Assembly (NCBI RefSeq): GCF_000971115.1 | Contig: NZ_BBLV01000010.1 | Coordinates: forward strand, 1-64,000 | Length of the DNA stretch: 64,000 bases | Origin: Demequina gelatinilytica | GTDB taxonomy: Bacteria > Actinomycetota > Actinomycetes > Actinomycetales > Demequinaceae | Direction: 5' to 3' | Shown: positions 44,941 to 53,560 of the stretch, piece by piece | Position numbering within the stretch: position 1 is the stretch's first letter | Layout: each line of letters opens with the position of its first letter | Position numbers and translations under genes: made by a program | The notes under the pieces: generated by a model | What the model was told of the DNA's origin: nothing | The model's database searches: none | Seen by the model: the letters and a program-made list of their open reading frames with translations, nothing else

Positions 44941-45811
44941 CCCGGGCGGCACCGAGGCGGACGTCGCGTACCCGGAGGCGCGCGACGCCAACCTCGCGAA
45001 CTGGGAGGATCGCGTCCCGCTCCACACCGAGGCGTACGGCCTCGAGCGCTACCGGGACGACCCCGCGCATCTGTCCCAGGTGGTCCGCACGGACCTGGAC
45101 GCGCTGCGGCGGTTCCTGCCCGACGGGCTCGCGGGCCTCGACGTGTGCCACCTCCAGTGCCACATCGGCACCGACACCGTCTCCTTGGCCCGCGCCGGAG
45201 CCGCGCGCATCGTCGGCGTCGACTTCTCACCTGCCGCCCTCGAGGCCGCCTCGGCGCTCGCGCGCGAGCTGGGCATCGATGCCGCGTGGGTCCGGACCGA
45301 TGTGCTGGACGCCAAGGCGGCCGTCGACGCCGCGCTCGGCGGCGACCAGCGCTTCGACGTGGTCTACACGAGCATCGGCACCATCACGTGGCTGCCCGAC
45401 CTCGCGCGCTGGGCCGCCCAGATCGCGGGTCTCCTGCGCCCGGGCGGGATCTTCTACATCCGCGACGGCCACCCGGCGCTGTACGCGCTCGACGAGACGG
45501 CCGACGGCCTGGCGACGCGCTACCCGTACTTCGGCGACGGCGCGCCGCTCGCGTGGGACGAGGAGACCACGTACGTGGGCGACGGCAAGGTCGCGAGCAC
45601 GCGCACCTACGAGTGGCCGCACCCGCTCAGCGAGATCGTCGGGGTCCTGCTGGGGGCGGGCCTGGAGCTGGTGGCGCTCGAGGAGGGCCGGACGCTGCCG
45701 TGGCGCTTCGCGGAGCGCATGGTCGAGCGCGAGGACGGCGACTTCGAGTGGCCGGGGGACGATGCGCGGCGCATGCCCTGCACGTTCACCGTGGTCGCGA
45801 GGGCGCGGTAG
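44927..45811 (+). CDS. Class I SAM-dependent methyltransferase
   Basis: A 294-aa protein; ATG 44927 lies 8 bases after GGAGGG, inside the end of the DedA gene. The Rossmann core is clear: LDVCHLQCHIGTDTVSLARA (motif I), RIVGVDFSPAALEAA (motif II with acidic end), FDVVYTSIGTITWLPDL (motif IV) and LLRPGGIFYIRDGHPAL. The substrate is unknown; small-molecule methylation is likely. One dispersed motif encodes Gly-Asp-Asp-Ala near the C-terminus. Its stop is one base from the coaA stop on the other strand. Confidence 0.85.
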   Translation: MMPTDPGGTEADVAYPEARDANLANWEDRVPLHTEAYGLERYRDDPAHLSQVVRTDLDALRRFLPDGLAGLDVCHLQCHIGTDTVSLARAGAARIVGVDFSPAALEAASALARELGIDAAWVRTDVLDAKAAVDAALGGDQRFDVVYTSIGTITWLPDLARWAAQIAGLLRPGGIFYIRDGHPALYALDETADGLATRYPYFGDGAPLAWDEETTYVGDGKVASTRTYEWPHPLSEIVGVLLGAGLELVALEEGRTLPWRFAERMVEREDGDFEWPGDDARRMPCTFTVVARAR

Positions 45812-45812
45812 C

Positions 45813-46769
45813 TCAGAGCTTGCGCAGGCGCACCGACTCGACGCGGTGGTCCGGGCCCTTGCCCAGGATGATCGTCGCGCGCGACCTGGTGGGGGCGATG
45901 TTCCGGGCGAGGTTCGGCGCGTTGACCGTGTCCCACACCTGGCCCGCGACCGCGACCGCCTGAGCGTCGGTCAGCGTCGAGTACGAGTGGAAGTAGGAGT
46001 CGGGCTTCGCGAACGCCGACTCGCGCAGCGCGAGGAAGCGCTCGACGTACCAGCGGCGGATGTCCTCCGGATGCGCGTCGACGTAGATCGACACGTCGAA
46101 GAAGTCGCTGATCGCGAGCTGCGAGGCCCCCGGCTCGCGCGATTGCGCGGTCTGGAGCACGTTGAGGCCCTCGACGATGAGGATGTCCGGCTGGCGGACC
46201 ACCACCTCCTGGTCGGGGACGATGTCGTAGACCACGTGCGAGTACACGGGAGCACGGACCTCCGGCGCCCCGGACTTCACGCGGAGGATGAAGTCGCGCA
46301 GGGCGCGCCGGTCGTAGGACTCGGGGAAGCCCTTGCGTGCCAGCAGGTCGCGTTCCATGAGCACCTTGTTGGGGAACAGGAACCCGTCGGTGGTGACCAG
46401 CTCGACGTGCGGCGAGGACGGCCAGCGGGCCATGAGCTCGCGCAGCAGGCGCGCCGTGGTGGACTTGCCCACCGCGACCGAGCCCGCGACCCCGATGATG
46501 AAAGGCGTGCGCGACGCGCGCTCGCCCAGGAACCGGCTGGTCGCGGCGTGCAGCGCGCCCGTCGCGCCCGAATGCAGGTCGAGCAGGCGGGACAGGGGAC
46601 GGTAGATGCGGTCCACCTCGGCGATGTCGATGGGGTCGCCCAGGCCGCGGACCTTCGCGATGTCCGCCTCGGTCAGCGGCAACGGCGTCTGATCGGCCAG
46701 GGCCGCCCATTCGTCGCGCGTCAGGGTGACGTACGGGGTGCCAGCATCGGACCGTCGCGCCTCGTTCAC
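45813..46769 (-). CDS. coaA: Pantothenate kinase type I
   Basis: A 318-aa kinase catalysing the first step of CoA synthesis. P-loop IIGVAGSVAVGKSTTARLLR, VTTDGFLFPN, RKGFPESYDRRALRDFI, and ILIVEGLNVLQT match the CoaA type. GTG 46769 is chosen because CACAAT lies 6 bases upstream (leaderless); ATG 46787 is an alternative and would overlap the dispersed motif at 46784-46792. The motif sits right behind the -10 box. Divergent from glmS. Confidence 0.93.
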   Translation of the reverse strand: MNEARRSDAGTPYVTLTRDEWAALADQTPLPLTEADIAKVRGLGDPIDIAEVDRIYRPLSRLLDLHSGATGALHAATSRFLGERASRTPFIIGVAGSVAVGKSTTARLLRELMARWPSSPHVELVTTDGFLFPNKVLMERDLLARKGFPESYDRRALRDFILRVKSGAPEVRAPVYSHVVYDIVPDQEVVVRQPDILIVEGLNVLQTAQSREPGASQLAISDFFDVSIYVDAHPEDIRRWYVERFLALRESAFAKPDSYFHSYSTLTDAQAVAVAGQVWDTVNAPNLARNIAPTRSRATIILGKGPDHRVESVRLRKL

Positions 46770-46880
46770 CCGCCCATTGTGGCGCATCGTCCCCGGCAGG
46801 ACGAGGCGCGCGCACGGCGACGGTGCGCCGCCCTGTCGCCCTGCGCGGAGGCGGGGGGTGCGGGAACTAGACTCGTCGCC

Positions 46881-48746
46881 ATGTGTGGAATCGTCGGCTA
46901 CGTGGGTTCGGGCGCGCCCGGGGCCCGTCCCCAGGGCGTGGTGATGTCGGGCCTCGCGAGGCTCGAGTACCGCGGCTACGACTCGGCCGGCATCGCGGTG
47001 GTGACCGAGGACCCCGAACGCGTGGGCATGCGCAAGAAGTCGGGCAAGCTGGTCAACCTGGAGAAGGAGCTCGCGGCGCGTCCCGTCCCGGACGGCACCG
47101 CGGCGATCGGTCACACGCGGTGGGCGACGCACGGCGCGCCGACCGACGCGAACGCGCACCCGCACCTCGCGGCGGGTGGCCGCATCGCGATCATCCACAA
47201 CGGCATCATCGAGAACTTCGCGGCGCTGCGCGCGGAGCTCCAGGCCGAGGGCATCGAGTTCCTCTCCGAGACGGACACCGAGGTCGCGGGGCACCTGCTC
47301 GCGCGCGAGGTGCTCGGCGGCCGCTCGCTCGCGGACGCGATGCGCGCGATCACGCGCCGCCTCGACGGCGCGTTCACGCTGCTCGCCATCGACTCGCACG
47401 AGCCCCGCACCGTGGTGGGCGCGCGCCGCAACAGCCCGCTGGTCATCGGCCTGGGCGAGGGGGAGAACTTCCTCGGCTCGGACGTGGTCGCCTTCATCGA
47501 GCACACCCGCACGGCGCTCGAGCTGCACCAGGACGAGGTCGTGGAGATCACGCCCGACCGCGTCACCATCACCGACATCGGCGGCCTGGTGGTCGAGCGC
47601 GAGCCGTACCACGTGGACTGGGACGCCTCGGCGGCGCAGAAGGGCGGCTTCGCCACCTTCATGGAGAAGGAGATCCACGACCAGCCCACCGCCGTCGCGG
47701 ACACGCTGCGCGGGCGCATCGACGAGAAGGGCCGCCTGCAGCTCGACGGCGGCATGATCCACGAGGCGATCCTCAACTCGGTCGACAAGATCATCGTGGT
47801 CGCGTGCGGCACCGCCGCCTACGCGGGCCTGGTGGGCCGCTACGCGATCGAGCACTGGTGCCGCGTCCCCGTCGAGGTCGAGCTCGCGCACGAGTTCCGG
47901 TACCGCGACCCCGTGGTGAACGTCCGCACGCTCGTGGTCGCGATCTCGCAGTCGGGCGAGACCATGGACACGATCATGGCGGTGCGCCACGCGCAGCAGC
48001 AGGGCGCCCCCGTCATCGCGATCGTGAACTCCCAGGGCTCCACCATCGCGCGCGAGGCCGATGCGGTGCTCTACACGCGTGCGGGGCCCGAGATCGCGGT
48101 CGCCTCGACCAAGGCCTTCCTCGCGCAGATCACCGCGGTGTTCCTCCTGGGCATCTACCTCGCCGAGCTGCGCGGCAACAAGTTCCCCGACGAGATCCAG
48201 TCGCTGCTCGACCAGCTCGACGACATCCCTGCGAAGATCCAGCGCATCCTCGACACGTCCGAGCCCATCCGCGAGCTCGCGCGGTCGATGGCGGACGAGC
48301 GGACCGTCCTGTTCCTCGGTCGCCATGTGGGCTTCCCCGTCGCGCTCGAGGGTGCCCTCAAGCTCAAGGAGCTGGCGTACATCCACGCCGAGGGCTTCGC
48401 AGCGGGCGAGCTCAAGCACGGGCCCATCGCGCTCGTGGAGGAGGGCCAGCCCGTGTTCATCGTGCTGCCCAGCCCGCGCGGTCGCGAATCGCTCCACTCG
48501 AAGGTGATCTCCAACGTGCAGGAGGTCCGCGCGCGCGGCGCCCGCACGTTCGTGATCGCGGAGGAGGGCGACACCGAGGCCGCGAACTATGCGGAGCAGG
48601 TCTTCTACGTGCCCTCCGCGCCGGTGCTCATGACGCCGCTGCTGTCGGTGGTGCCGCTCCAGCTCTTCGCGCTCGAGCTCGCCGCGGCCAAGGGCTACGA
48701 CGTGGACCAGCCCCGCAACCTCGCCAAGTCCGTCACCGTCGAGTAG
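46881..48746 (+). CDS. glmS: Glutamine-fructose-6-phosphate aminotransferase
   Basis: A 621-aa enzyme making glucosamine-6-P from fructose-6-P and glutamine. It starts with catalytic Cys1 after Met (MCGIVGYVG), then GHTRWATHGAPTDANAHPH of the glutaminase domain, followed by two SIS domains (CGTAAYAGLVGRYAIE, ISQSGETMDTIMA, STKAFLAQITAVFLLGIYLA written in part) and the C-terminal NLAKSVTVE. TAGACT (46868-46873) ends 7 bases before ATG 46881: leaderless. No glmS ribozyme is visible. acpS follows 2 bases later. Confidence 0.96.
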   Translation: MCGIVGYVGSGAPGARPQGVVMSGLARLEYRGYDSAGIAVVTEDPERVGMRKKSGKLVNLEKELAARPVPDGTAAIGHTRWATHGAPTDANAHPHLAAGGRIAIIHNGIIENFAALRAELQAEGIEFLSETDTEVAGHLLAREVLGGRSLADAMRAITRRLDGAFTLLAIDSHEPRTVVGARRNSPLVIGLGEGENFLGSDVVAFIEHTRTALELHQDEVVEITPDRVTITDIGGLVVEREPYHVDWDASAAQKGGFATFMEKEIHDQPTAVADTLRGRIDEKGRLQLDGGMIHEAILNSVDKIIVVACGTAAYAGLVGRYAIEHWCRVPVEVELAHEFRYRDPVVNVRTLVVAISQSGETMDTIMAVRHAQQQGAPVIAIVNSQGSTIAREADAVLYTRAGPEIAVASTKAFLAQITAVFLLGIYLAELRGNKFPDEIQSLLDQLDDIPAKIQRILDTSEPIRELARSMADERTVLFLGRHVGFPVALEGALKLKELAYIHAEGFAAGELKHGPIALVEEGQPVFIVLPSPRGRESLHSKVISNVQEVRARGARTFVIAEEGDTEAANYAEQVFYVPSAPVLMTPLLSVVPLQLFALELAAAKGYDVDQPRNLAKSVTVE

Positions 48747-48748
48747 CC

Positions 48749-49102
48749 GTGGCCATCCTGGGTCTGGGGATAGACGTGGTCGAGATCGCCCGGTTCGAGG
48801 ACGCTCTCGAGCGCTCGCCGGGCTTCCTCGAGCGGGTGTTCACGCCCGCGGAGCGGCATCTGGGGCATGCGAGCCTCGCCGCCAACTGGGCCGCCAAGGA
48901 GGCGCTCGCGAAGGCGCTCGGCGCGCCCGGTGGGCTCAGCTGGCAGGACTGCGAGGTGCTGCGCGGCCCGGGAGGCGCTCCCGTGCTCGAGGTGTCTGGC
49001 ACGGTCGCCGCGCGGGTGGCCGCCTTGGGGATGACCTCGCTCCACGTGTCGTTGTCGCACGATGCGGGGATCGCCTCCGCCGTGGTCGTCGGGGAGGGCT
49101 GA
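48749..49102 (+). CDS. acpS: Holo-[acyl-carrier-protein] synthase
   Basis: A 117-aa phosphopantetheinyl transferase starting at GTG 48749. LGLGIDVVEIARFEDALE holds the Mg-binding Asp, FTPAERHLG and NWAAKEALAKALG the Glu/Lys, and LHVSLSHDAGIASAVVV the C-terminal strand. It loads the CoA-derived arm onto ACP. Overlaps alr by one base. Confidence 0.93.
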   Translation: MAILGLGIDVVEIARFEDALERSPGFLERVFTPAERHLGHASLAANWAAKEALAKALGAPGGLSWQDCEVLRGPGGAPVLEVSGTVAARVAALGMTSLHVSLSHDAGIASAVVVGEG

Positions 49103-50208
49103 TGTCGCGTCTCAACGTGTCCGTCGACCATGGCGCGATCGCGCGCAACGTATCGCGGCTCGCCGCGATGGCGCCGAGGTCGGCCGTCATGGCCGTGGTG
49201 AAGGCCGACGCCTACGGCCACGGCCTGGTCGGGGCGGCCGCCGCCGCGCGCGAGGGCGGGGCGGCATGGCTCGGCGTCGCGCAGCCCGACGAGGCGCTCG
49301 CGCTGCGCGCCGCCGGTGACACGGGACGCCTCCTGTGCTGGCTCTACGGCCCCGAGTTCCCCGCGCGCGGGCTCATCCGCGCGGGGGTGGACCTCAGCGC
49401 ATCGTCGCTCGAGGTGCTCGATGTCATCATCGCCGCCGCACGCATGTCCGGGGAGCGCGCCAGGGTGCACGTGGCCATCGACACCGGGCTGTCGCGCGAG
49501 GGCGTGCGTCCCGAGGCGTTGCCCGCCCTGCTCGACGCCGCGCGCGCGGCGGACGATGCGGTCGAGCTGGTAGGCGCGTGGTCCCACCTCGCGTGGGCCG
49601 ACCGCCCCGGCGACCCGACCATCGACCGCCAGGCGTCCGTGTTCCGTGCCGCGCTCGCGGTCATCGAGGACCGGGGGATCGCGCTCGAGGTCCGTCACCT
49701 CGCGAACTCCGCCGCGACGCTCACGCGCCCGGACCTCCACTTCGACCTCGTGCGTCCCGGCATCGCCGTGTACGGGCTGCCGCCGGTGCCCGATGCCGAG
49801 GGCGGCGACTGGGGCCTCGAGCCCGCGATGCGCGTCACCGCGTCGCTCGCGCTGGTGAAGGACGTGCCGGCAGGCGAGGGCGTGAGCTACGGCCACGAGT
49901 ACACCACCCCGCGCGACACGCGCCTGGGGCTGGTCACCGCCGGCTACTCGGACGGGATCTTCCGCAGCGCGGGCAACGGGCGCGGACCGGTGTCCGTGGG
50001 CGGCCGCGAGCTCCGCATCGCAGGCCGCGTGTGCATGGACCAGGTGGTGCTCGACCTGGGGCCCGGCGCGACCGAGCGCGCGGGGGACGAGGTGGTGCTC
50101 ATCGGCGCCGACGGCCCCTCCGCTCGCGACTGGGCCGAGGCCGCGGGCACCATCGACTACGAGATCGTGTGCCGCTTCGGCGGGCTGAAGCAGAAGGAAG
50201 CAGCATGA
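49102..50208 (+). CDS. alr: Alanine racemase
   Basis: A 368-aa PLP enzyme giving D-alanine for peptidoglycan. The PLP Lys is in VMAVVKADAYGHG; the second catalytic Tyr is in GEGVSYGHEYTTPRDTRLG; CMDQVVLDLG and the N-terminal TIM barrel are also present. Part of a glmS-acpS-alr-tsaE-tsaB-rimI run with overlapping ends, so one transcript is likely. A dispersed motif encodes Asp-Asp-Ala in a loop. Confidence 0.95.
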   Translation: MSRLNVSVDHGAIARNVSRLAAMAPRSAVMAVVKADAYGHGLVGAAAAAREGGAAWLGVAQPDEALALRAAGDTGRLLCWLYGPEFPARGLIRAGVDLSASSLEVLDVIIAAARMSGERARVHVAIDTGLSREGVRPEALPALLDAARAADDAVELVGAWSHLAWADRPGDPTIDRQASVFRAALAVIEDRGIALEVRHLANSAATLTRPDLHFDLVRPGIAVYGLPPVPDAEGGDWGLEPAMRVTASLALVKDVPAGEGVSYGHEYTTPRDTRLGLVTAGYSDGIFRSAGNGRGPVSVGGRELRIAGRVCMDQVVLDLGPGATERAGDEVVLIGADGPSARDWAEAAGTIDYEIVCRFGGLKQKEAA

Positions 50209-50708
50209 GCGAGACCTCGACCGCATCGTTCGCCATCGCGGACGGCGACGCCATGCGCGCGCTCGCGCGCGACGTCCTGGCCCCGCACCTGCGCGCGGGC
50301 GACGTGGTGATCCTCTCGGGCGACCTGGGCGCCGGCAAGACGACGTTCACGCAGGGCCTGGGGGCCGCGCTGGGCGTGCGCGGGCCGGTCGCGAGCCCGA
50401 CGTTCATCATCGCGCGCACGCATCCGTCCGAGGTGGGCGGTCCCGCGCTCATCCACGTCGACGCGTACCGCCTGAACTCGCTCGCCGAGCTCGACGACCT
50501 CGACCTGGACACGACCGTCGAGTCCTCGGTCACGGTGGTCGAGTGGGGCGAGGACAAGGCCGAGCAGCTGTCCCAGGACCGCGTGCATGTGGAGATCGCG
50601 CGTGAGCACGGCGGGGAGGTCGACATGGACCGCCCCGACGAGGGCCTGCGCACCGTCACCTTCACCACCCACGGCGACCGCTGGGCCGGCGTCGCGCTCG
50701 TAGGCTAG
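50205..50708 (+). CDS. tsaE: tRNA t6A synthesis ATPase TsaE
   Basis: A 167-aa protein with Walker A LSGDLGAGKTTFTQGLG, SPTFIIARTH, HVDAYRL and the Walker B-like VVEWGEDKAEQL. With TsaB and TsaD (both here) it makes threonylcarbamoyl-adenosine on ANN-decoding tRNAs. Overlaps alr by 4 bases; the end of its frame contains the TAGGCT box for tsaB. Confidence 0.93.
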   Translation: MSETSTASFAIADGDAMRALARDVLAPHLRAGDVVILSGDLGAGKTTFTQGLGAALGVRGPVASPTFIIARTHPSEVGGPALIHVDAYRLNSLAELDDLDLDTTVESSVTVVEWGEDKAEQLSQDRVHVEIAREHGGEVDMDRPDEGLRTVTFTTHGDRWAGVALVG

Positions 50709-50712
50709 TCCC

Positions 50713-51321
50713 GTGATCCTCGCCCTCGACACCTCGTCCGCCATCGCCGTCGCGCTCGTCTCCGCCTCCGGCGAGGTGCTCGCGCGACGCTCCGAGTTCA
50801 ACCCGCGCGGCCACGCCGAGCTGCTGTCCGGGCTGATCGCGGACGTCCTCGCGGAGGCCGGTGCCGCGGGCACCGACGTCACCCGCATCGTCGTCGGAAC
50901 GGGGCCCGCGCCGTTCACCGGCCTGCGCGTGGGGCTCGTGACCGCGCGGACGCTCGGGCATGTGTGGGGCGTCCCCGTCGAGGGGGTGTGCTCGCTCGAC
51001 GCGCTGGGCGCCGCCGCGACCGGCGAGGTCACCGCGGTGGCCGATGCGCGCCGCAAGGAGGTCTACTGGGCGACGTACCGTTCCGGCGTCCGCGTGGACG
51101 GGCCGGCGGTGTCCGCCCCCGGCGACGTGCCGGTGCTCGGTGCCGTGGTGGGCCGCGGCGCGCTGCTCTACCCCGATGCCTTCCCCGGGGCCGCCGAGGG
51201 CGACCCCGACCCGGCGCTGCTGGTCGGCGCCGCCGACCGTGCGCGCGAGGCCGGCTCGGACATGTCCACCGAGCCGTTGTACCTGCGCCGCCCCGACGTG
51301 CACGGGGTGCCGGGCGCGTGA
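50713..51321 (+). CDS. tsaB: tRNA t6A synthesis protein TsaB
   Basis: A 202-aa inactive homologue of TsaD in the ASKHA fold: ILALDTSSAIAVALVSASGE, GTGPAPFTGLRVGLVTARTL, and VADARRKEVYWATYR. It scaffolds TsaD and TsaE. TAGGCT (50701-50706) ends 6 bases before GTG 50713, so it may also have its own leaderless promoter inside tsaE. Confidence 0.92.
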   Translation: MILALDTSSAIAVALVSASGEVLARRSEFNPRGHAELLSGLIADVLAEAGAAGTDVTRIVVGTGPAPFTGLRVGLVTARTLGHVWGVPVEGVCSLDALGAAATGEVTAVADARRKEVYWATYRSGVRVDGPAVSAPGDVPVLGAVVGRGALLYPDAFPGAAEGDPDPALLVGAADRAREAGSDMSTEPLYLRRPDVHGVPGA

Positions 51322-51779
51322 TCTCGCTCCGCGATCTCACGGAGGACGACCTGCCGTGGATGGCGGAGGTGGAGGCCGAGCTCTTCGGCGCCTCCGCGTG
51401 GTCGCGCGAGCTCATCACGCATGACTACCGCTACGGGTTCGCGCGCTACCGCGGGCTCGAGCTCGACGGGTCCCTGGTCGGGTACGCCGTGTACGGCTAC
51501 GACGGGGACGCGTTCCACCTCATGAACATCGCGGTGGTGCCCCAGGCGCGCGGCCGCGGGCTGGGTCGCGCGCTGCTCGAGGACTTCCTCGGGGAGGCGC
51601 GTGCGGAGGGTGTCCCGGATGCGTGGCTCGAGGTCGCGGTCGACAACGCCGCCGCGCTGTCGCTGTACCGCGCGCACGGGTTCGAGGACGTGCGGATCAG
51701 GCGGAGGTACTACCAGCCTGAGGGCACGGATGCGCTGGTCATGCGGGTGCAGCTGCGGGGGTATCGGCCGGAGGCCTGA
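51318..51779 (+). CDS. rimI: Ribosomal-protein-alanine N-acetyltransferase RimI
   Basis: A 153-aa GNAT enzyme; GTG 51318 overlaps the tsaB stop by 4 bases. The acetyl-CoA loop is VVPQARGRGLGRALLEDFLG, with LEVAVDNAAALSLYRAHGFE after it. RimI acetylates the N-terminus of S18 in E. coli; in Actinobacteria it may have wider targets. Normally followed directly by tsaD; here a nitroreductase gene on the other strand intervenes. Confidence 0.88.
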   Translation: MISLRDLTEDDLPWMAEVEAELFGASAWSRELITHDYRYGFARYRGLELDGSLVGYAVYGYDGDAFHLMNIAVVPQARGRGLGRALLEDFLGEARAEGVPDAWLEVAVDNAAALSLYRAHGFEDVRIRRRYYQPEGTDALVMRVQLRGYRPEA

Positions 51780-51804
51780 GCGCACGCGATCCCGGCGGGG
51801 AGGG

Positions 51805-52431
51805 TCAGAGCTCGCGGATGCCCAGGCCGGCAGGGATGCGGCCGCGGCGCTCGCCCGACCGGTCGTCGCCGGACGCCGGCCAGCCGACGCCCAGGATCAC
51901 CTCGGAGCCCCAGCCCTCGGGCATGAGCGACGCGTCGAGCGCGGCCTTGTCGAAGCCGCCGTAGGGGCGCAACGCGAGCCCCTCCGCGCGCAGCGCGACG
52001 ATGAGGTAGCCCAGCTGGAGCATCGCTCCCGAGTGGGCGAGCGATGCGCGCATCTCGGGGTTGGACTCGAAGCGGTCGAAGACGGCGGGCATGCCCGGGG
52101 CCCAGGTCTCGTGGTGGTCGTGGAACCGGTCGTCATGCGCGGCGACCAGCAGCAGCGGTGCCTGCTCGAGCTTGGGGCGGTTGAGCGGCATCGCAGCCTC
52201 GATGACCGCGGCGCGCGCGGCCTCCGAGCGTGCGACCACCAGGCGCAGGGGCTGCGTGTTGTTGCTGGTCGGGCCGAACTTCGCGAGATCCCACGCGCGG
52301 GTGACCATGTCCGCGTCGACCTCGCGCCCGTCGAACGCGATCGCGGAGCGGGCCGCGGTGAAGAGCGCCTCGCGAGCGTCCTGGTCAAGGGAGAAGGCGG
52401 CGGTCGACTGGGGAAGGTTCGCGGTTGTCAT
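51805..52431 (-). CDS. Nitroreductase-family protein
   Basis: A 208-aa flavoprotein like RutE/malonic semialdehyde reductase members: the FMN-binding [18 protein letters not shown] and a C-terminal [20 protein letters not shown], with [10 protein letters not shown] between. It would use NAD(P)H to reduce a nitro, quinone or aldehyde substrate not known here. ATG 52431 preferred over ATG 52440. It lies opposite to and between rimI and tsaD. Confidence 0.85.
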   Translation of the reverse strand: MTTANLPQSTAAFSLDQDAREALFTAARSAIAFDGREVDADMVTRAWDLAKFGPTSNNTQPLRLVVARSEAARAAVIEAAMPLNRPKLEQAPLLLVAAHDDRFHDHHETWAPGMPAVFDRFESNPEMRASLAHSGAMLQLGYLIVALRAEGLALRPYGGFDKAALDASLMPEGWGSEVILGVGWPASGDDRSGERRGRIPAGLGIREL

Positions 52432-52522
52432 AACAACCATTCTCCCTCTCTTTGACAGATGTCCGCGACGGTCCGAGGTCCCGACCTCCGAGGGGGTCGG
52501 CGCTCGCGACTACAGTTGTCCC

Positions 52523-53560
52523 GTGGCTTTGGTACTGGGACTCGAGAGCACCTGCGATGAGACGGGTGTGGCGCTCGTGGAGGACGGCGAGCTGCTCGCC
52601 GACGTCGTCGCCTCGTCGATGGACGAGCACGCACGCTTCGGCGGCATCGTGCCGGAGGTCGCCTCGCGCGCGCACCTCGAGGCCGTCCTGCCGACGCTCG
52701 ACGAGGCGCTGAGCCGTGCCGGACGCACGCTCTCCGACGTCGATGCGGTGGCGGTCGCCTCGGGCCCGGGGCTGGTGGGCTCGCTCACCGTCGGCGTCTC
52801 GGCCGCGAAGGCGCTGTCGCTCGGGCTGCGCCGCCCGCTCTACGGCGTCAACCACGTCATCGGCCATGCCGCGGTCGATCAGCTGGTCCATGGCCGGTTC
52901 CCGGACCGCACCATGGCGCTGGTCGTGTCGGGCGGCCACACGTCGCTGCTCATGGTCGACGACATCGCGACCCAGGTGACCGAGCTGGGGCACACGCTCG
53001 ACGACGCCGCCGGCGAGGCCTTCGACAAGGTCGGGCGCCTGCTGGGCCTGCCGTATCCCGGCGGCCCGCACGTCGACCGGCTCGCGCGCGAGGGCGACCC
53101 CGAGGCGATCCCGTTCCCGCGCGGCCTGTCGAAGCCCAAGGACATGGCCAAGCACGCCTACGACTTCTCCTTCTCGGGCCTCAAGACCGCCGTCGCACGC
53201 TGGGTCGAGGCACGTCGCGACTCGGGTCAGGACGTCCCGATCGAGGACGTGTGCGCGAGCTTCGCGGCCGCCGTCGCGGACGTCCTGGTGACCAAGACCC
53301 TGAACGCGTGCCGCGAGCACGACGTCGAGACGCTGGTGATCGGCGGCGGGTTCTCCGCCAACAGCCAGCTGCGCGAGCTCGCCCAGGCGCGCGGCGAGGC
53401 GGCCGGCATCGACGTCCGCATCCCGCCCCTGCGCTACTGCACCGACAACGGCGCGATGATCGCCGCGCTCGGCTCGGCGGTGGTGGAGGCGGGCGTCGCG
53501 CCCAGCCGCCTGGACATCGGCGTCGACTCGTCCATGCCGCTGTCGACCATCACGGTCTGA
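52523..53560 (+). CDS. tsaD: tRNA t6A synthase catalytic subunit TsaD
   Basis: A 345-aa enzyme starting at GTG 52523, 6 bases after TACAGT (leaderless). [18 protein letters not shown], the metal-binding [20 protein letters not shown], and [12 protein letters not shown] with the C-terminal [12 protein letters not shown] define the Kae1/TsaD family. It transfers threonylcarbamate to A37 of tRNA. Its stop overlaps the next ATG by one base. Confidence 0.96.
   Translation: MALVLGLESTCDETGVALVEDGELLADVVASSMDEHARFGGIVPEVASRAHLEAVLPTLDEALSRAGRTLSDVDAVAVASGPGLVGSLTVGVSAAKALSLGLRRPLYGVNHVIGHAAVDQLVHGRFPDRTMALVVSGGHTSLLMVDDIATQVTELGHTLDDAAGEAFDKVGRLLGLPYPGGPHVDRLAREGDPEAIPFPRGLSKPKDMAKHAYDFSFSGLKTAVARWVEARRDSGQDVPIEDVCASFAAAVADVLVTKTLNACREHDVETLVIGGGFSANSQLRELAQARGEAAGIDVRIPPLRYCTDNGAMIAALGSAVVEAGVAPSRLDIGVDSSMPLSTITV

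Noticed and set aside
46800-46880. A glmS ribozyme upstream of glmS
   Set aside because: The gap to coaA is short, the gene appears leaderless, and no ribozyme core is visible.
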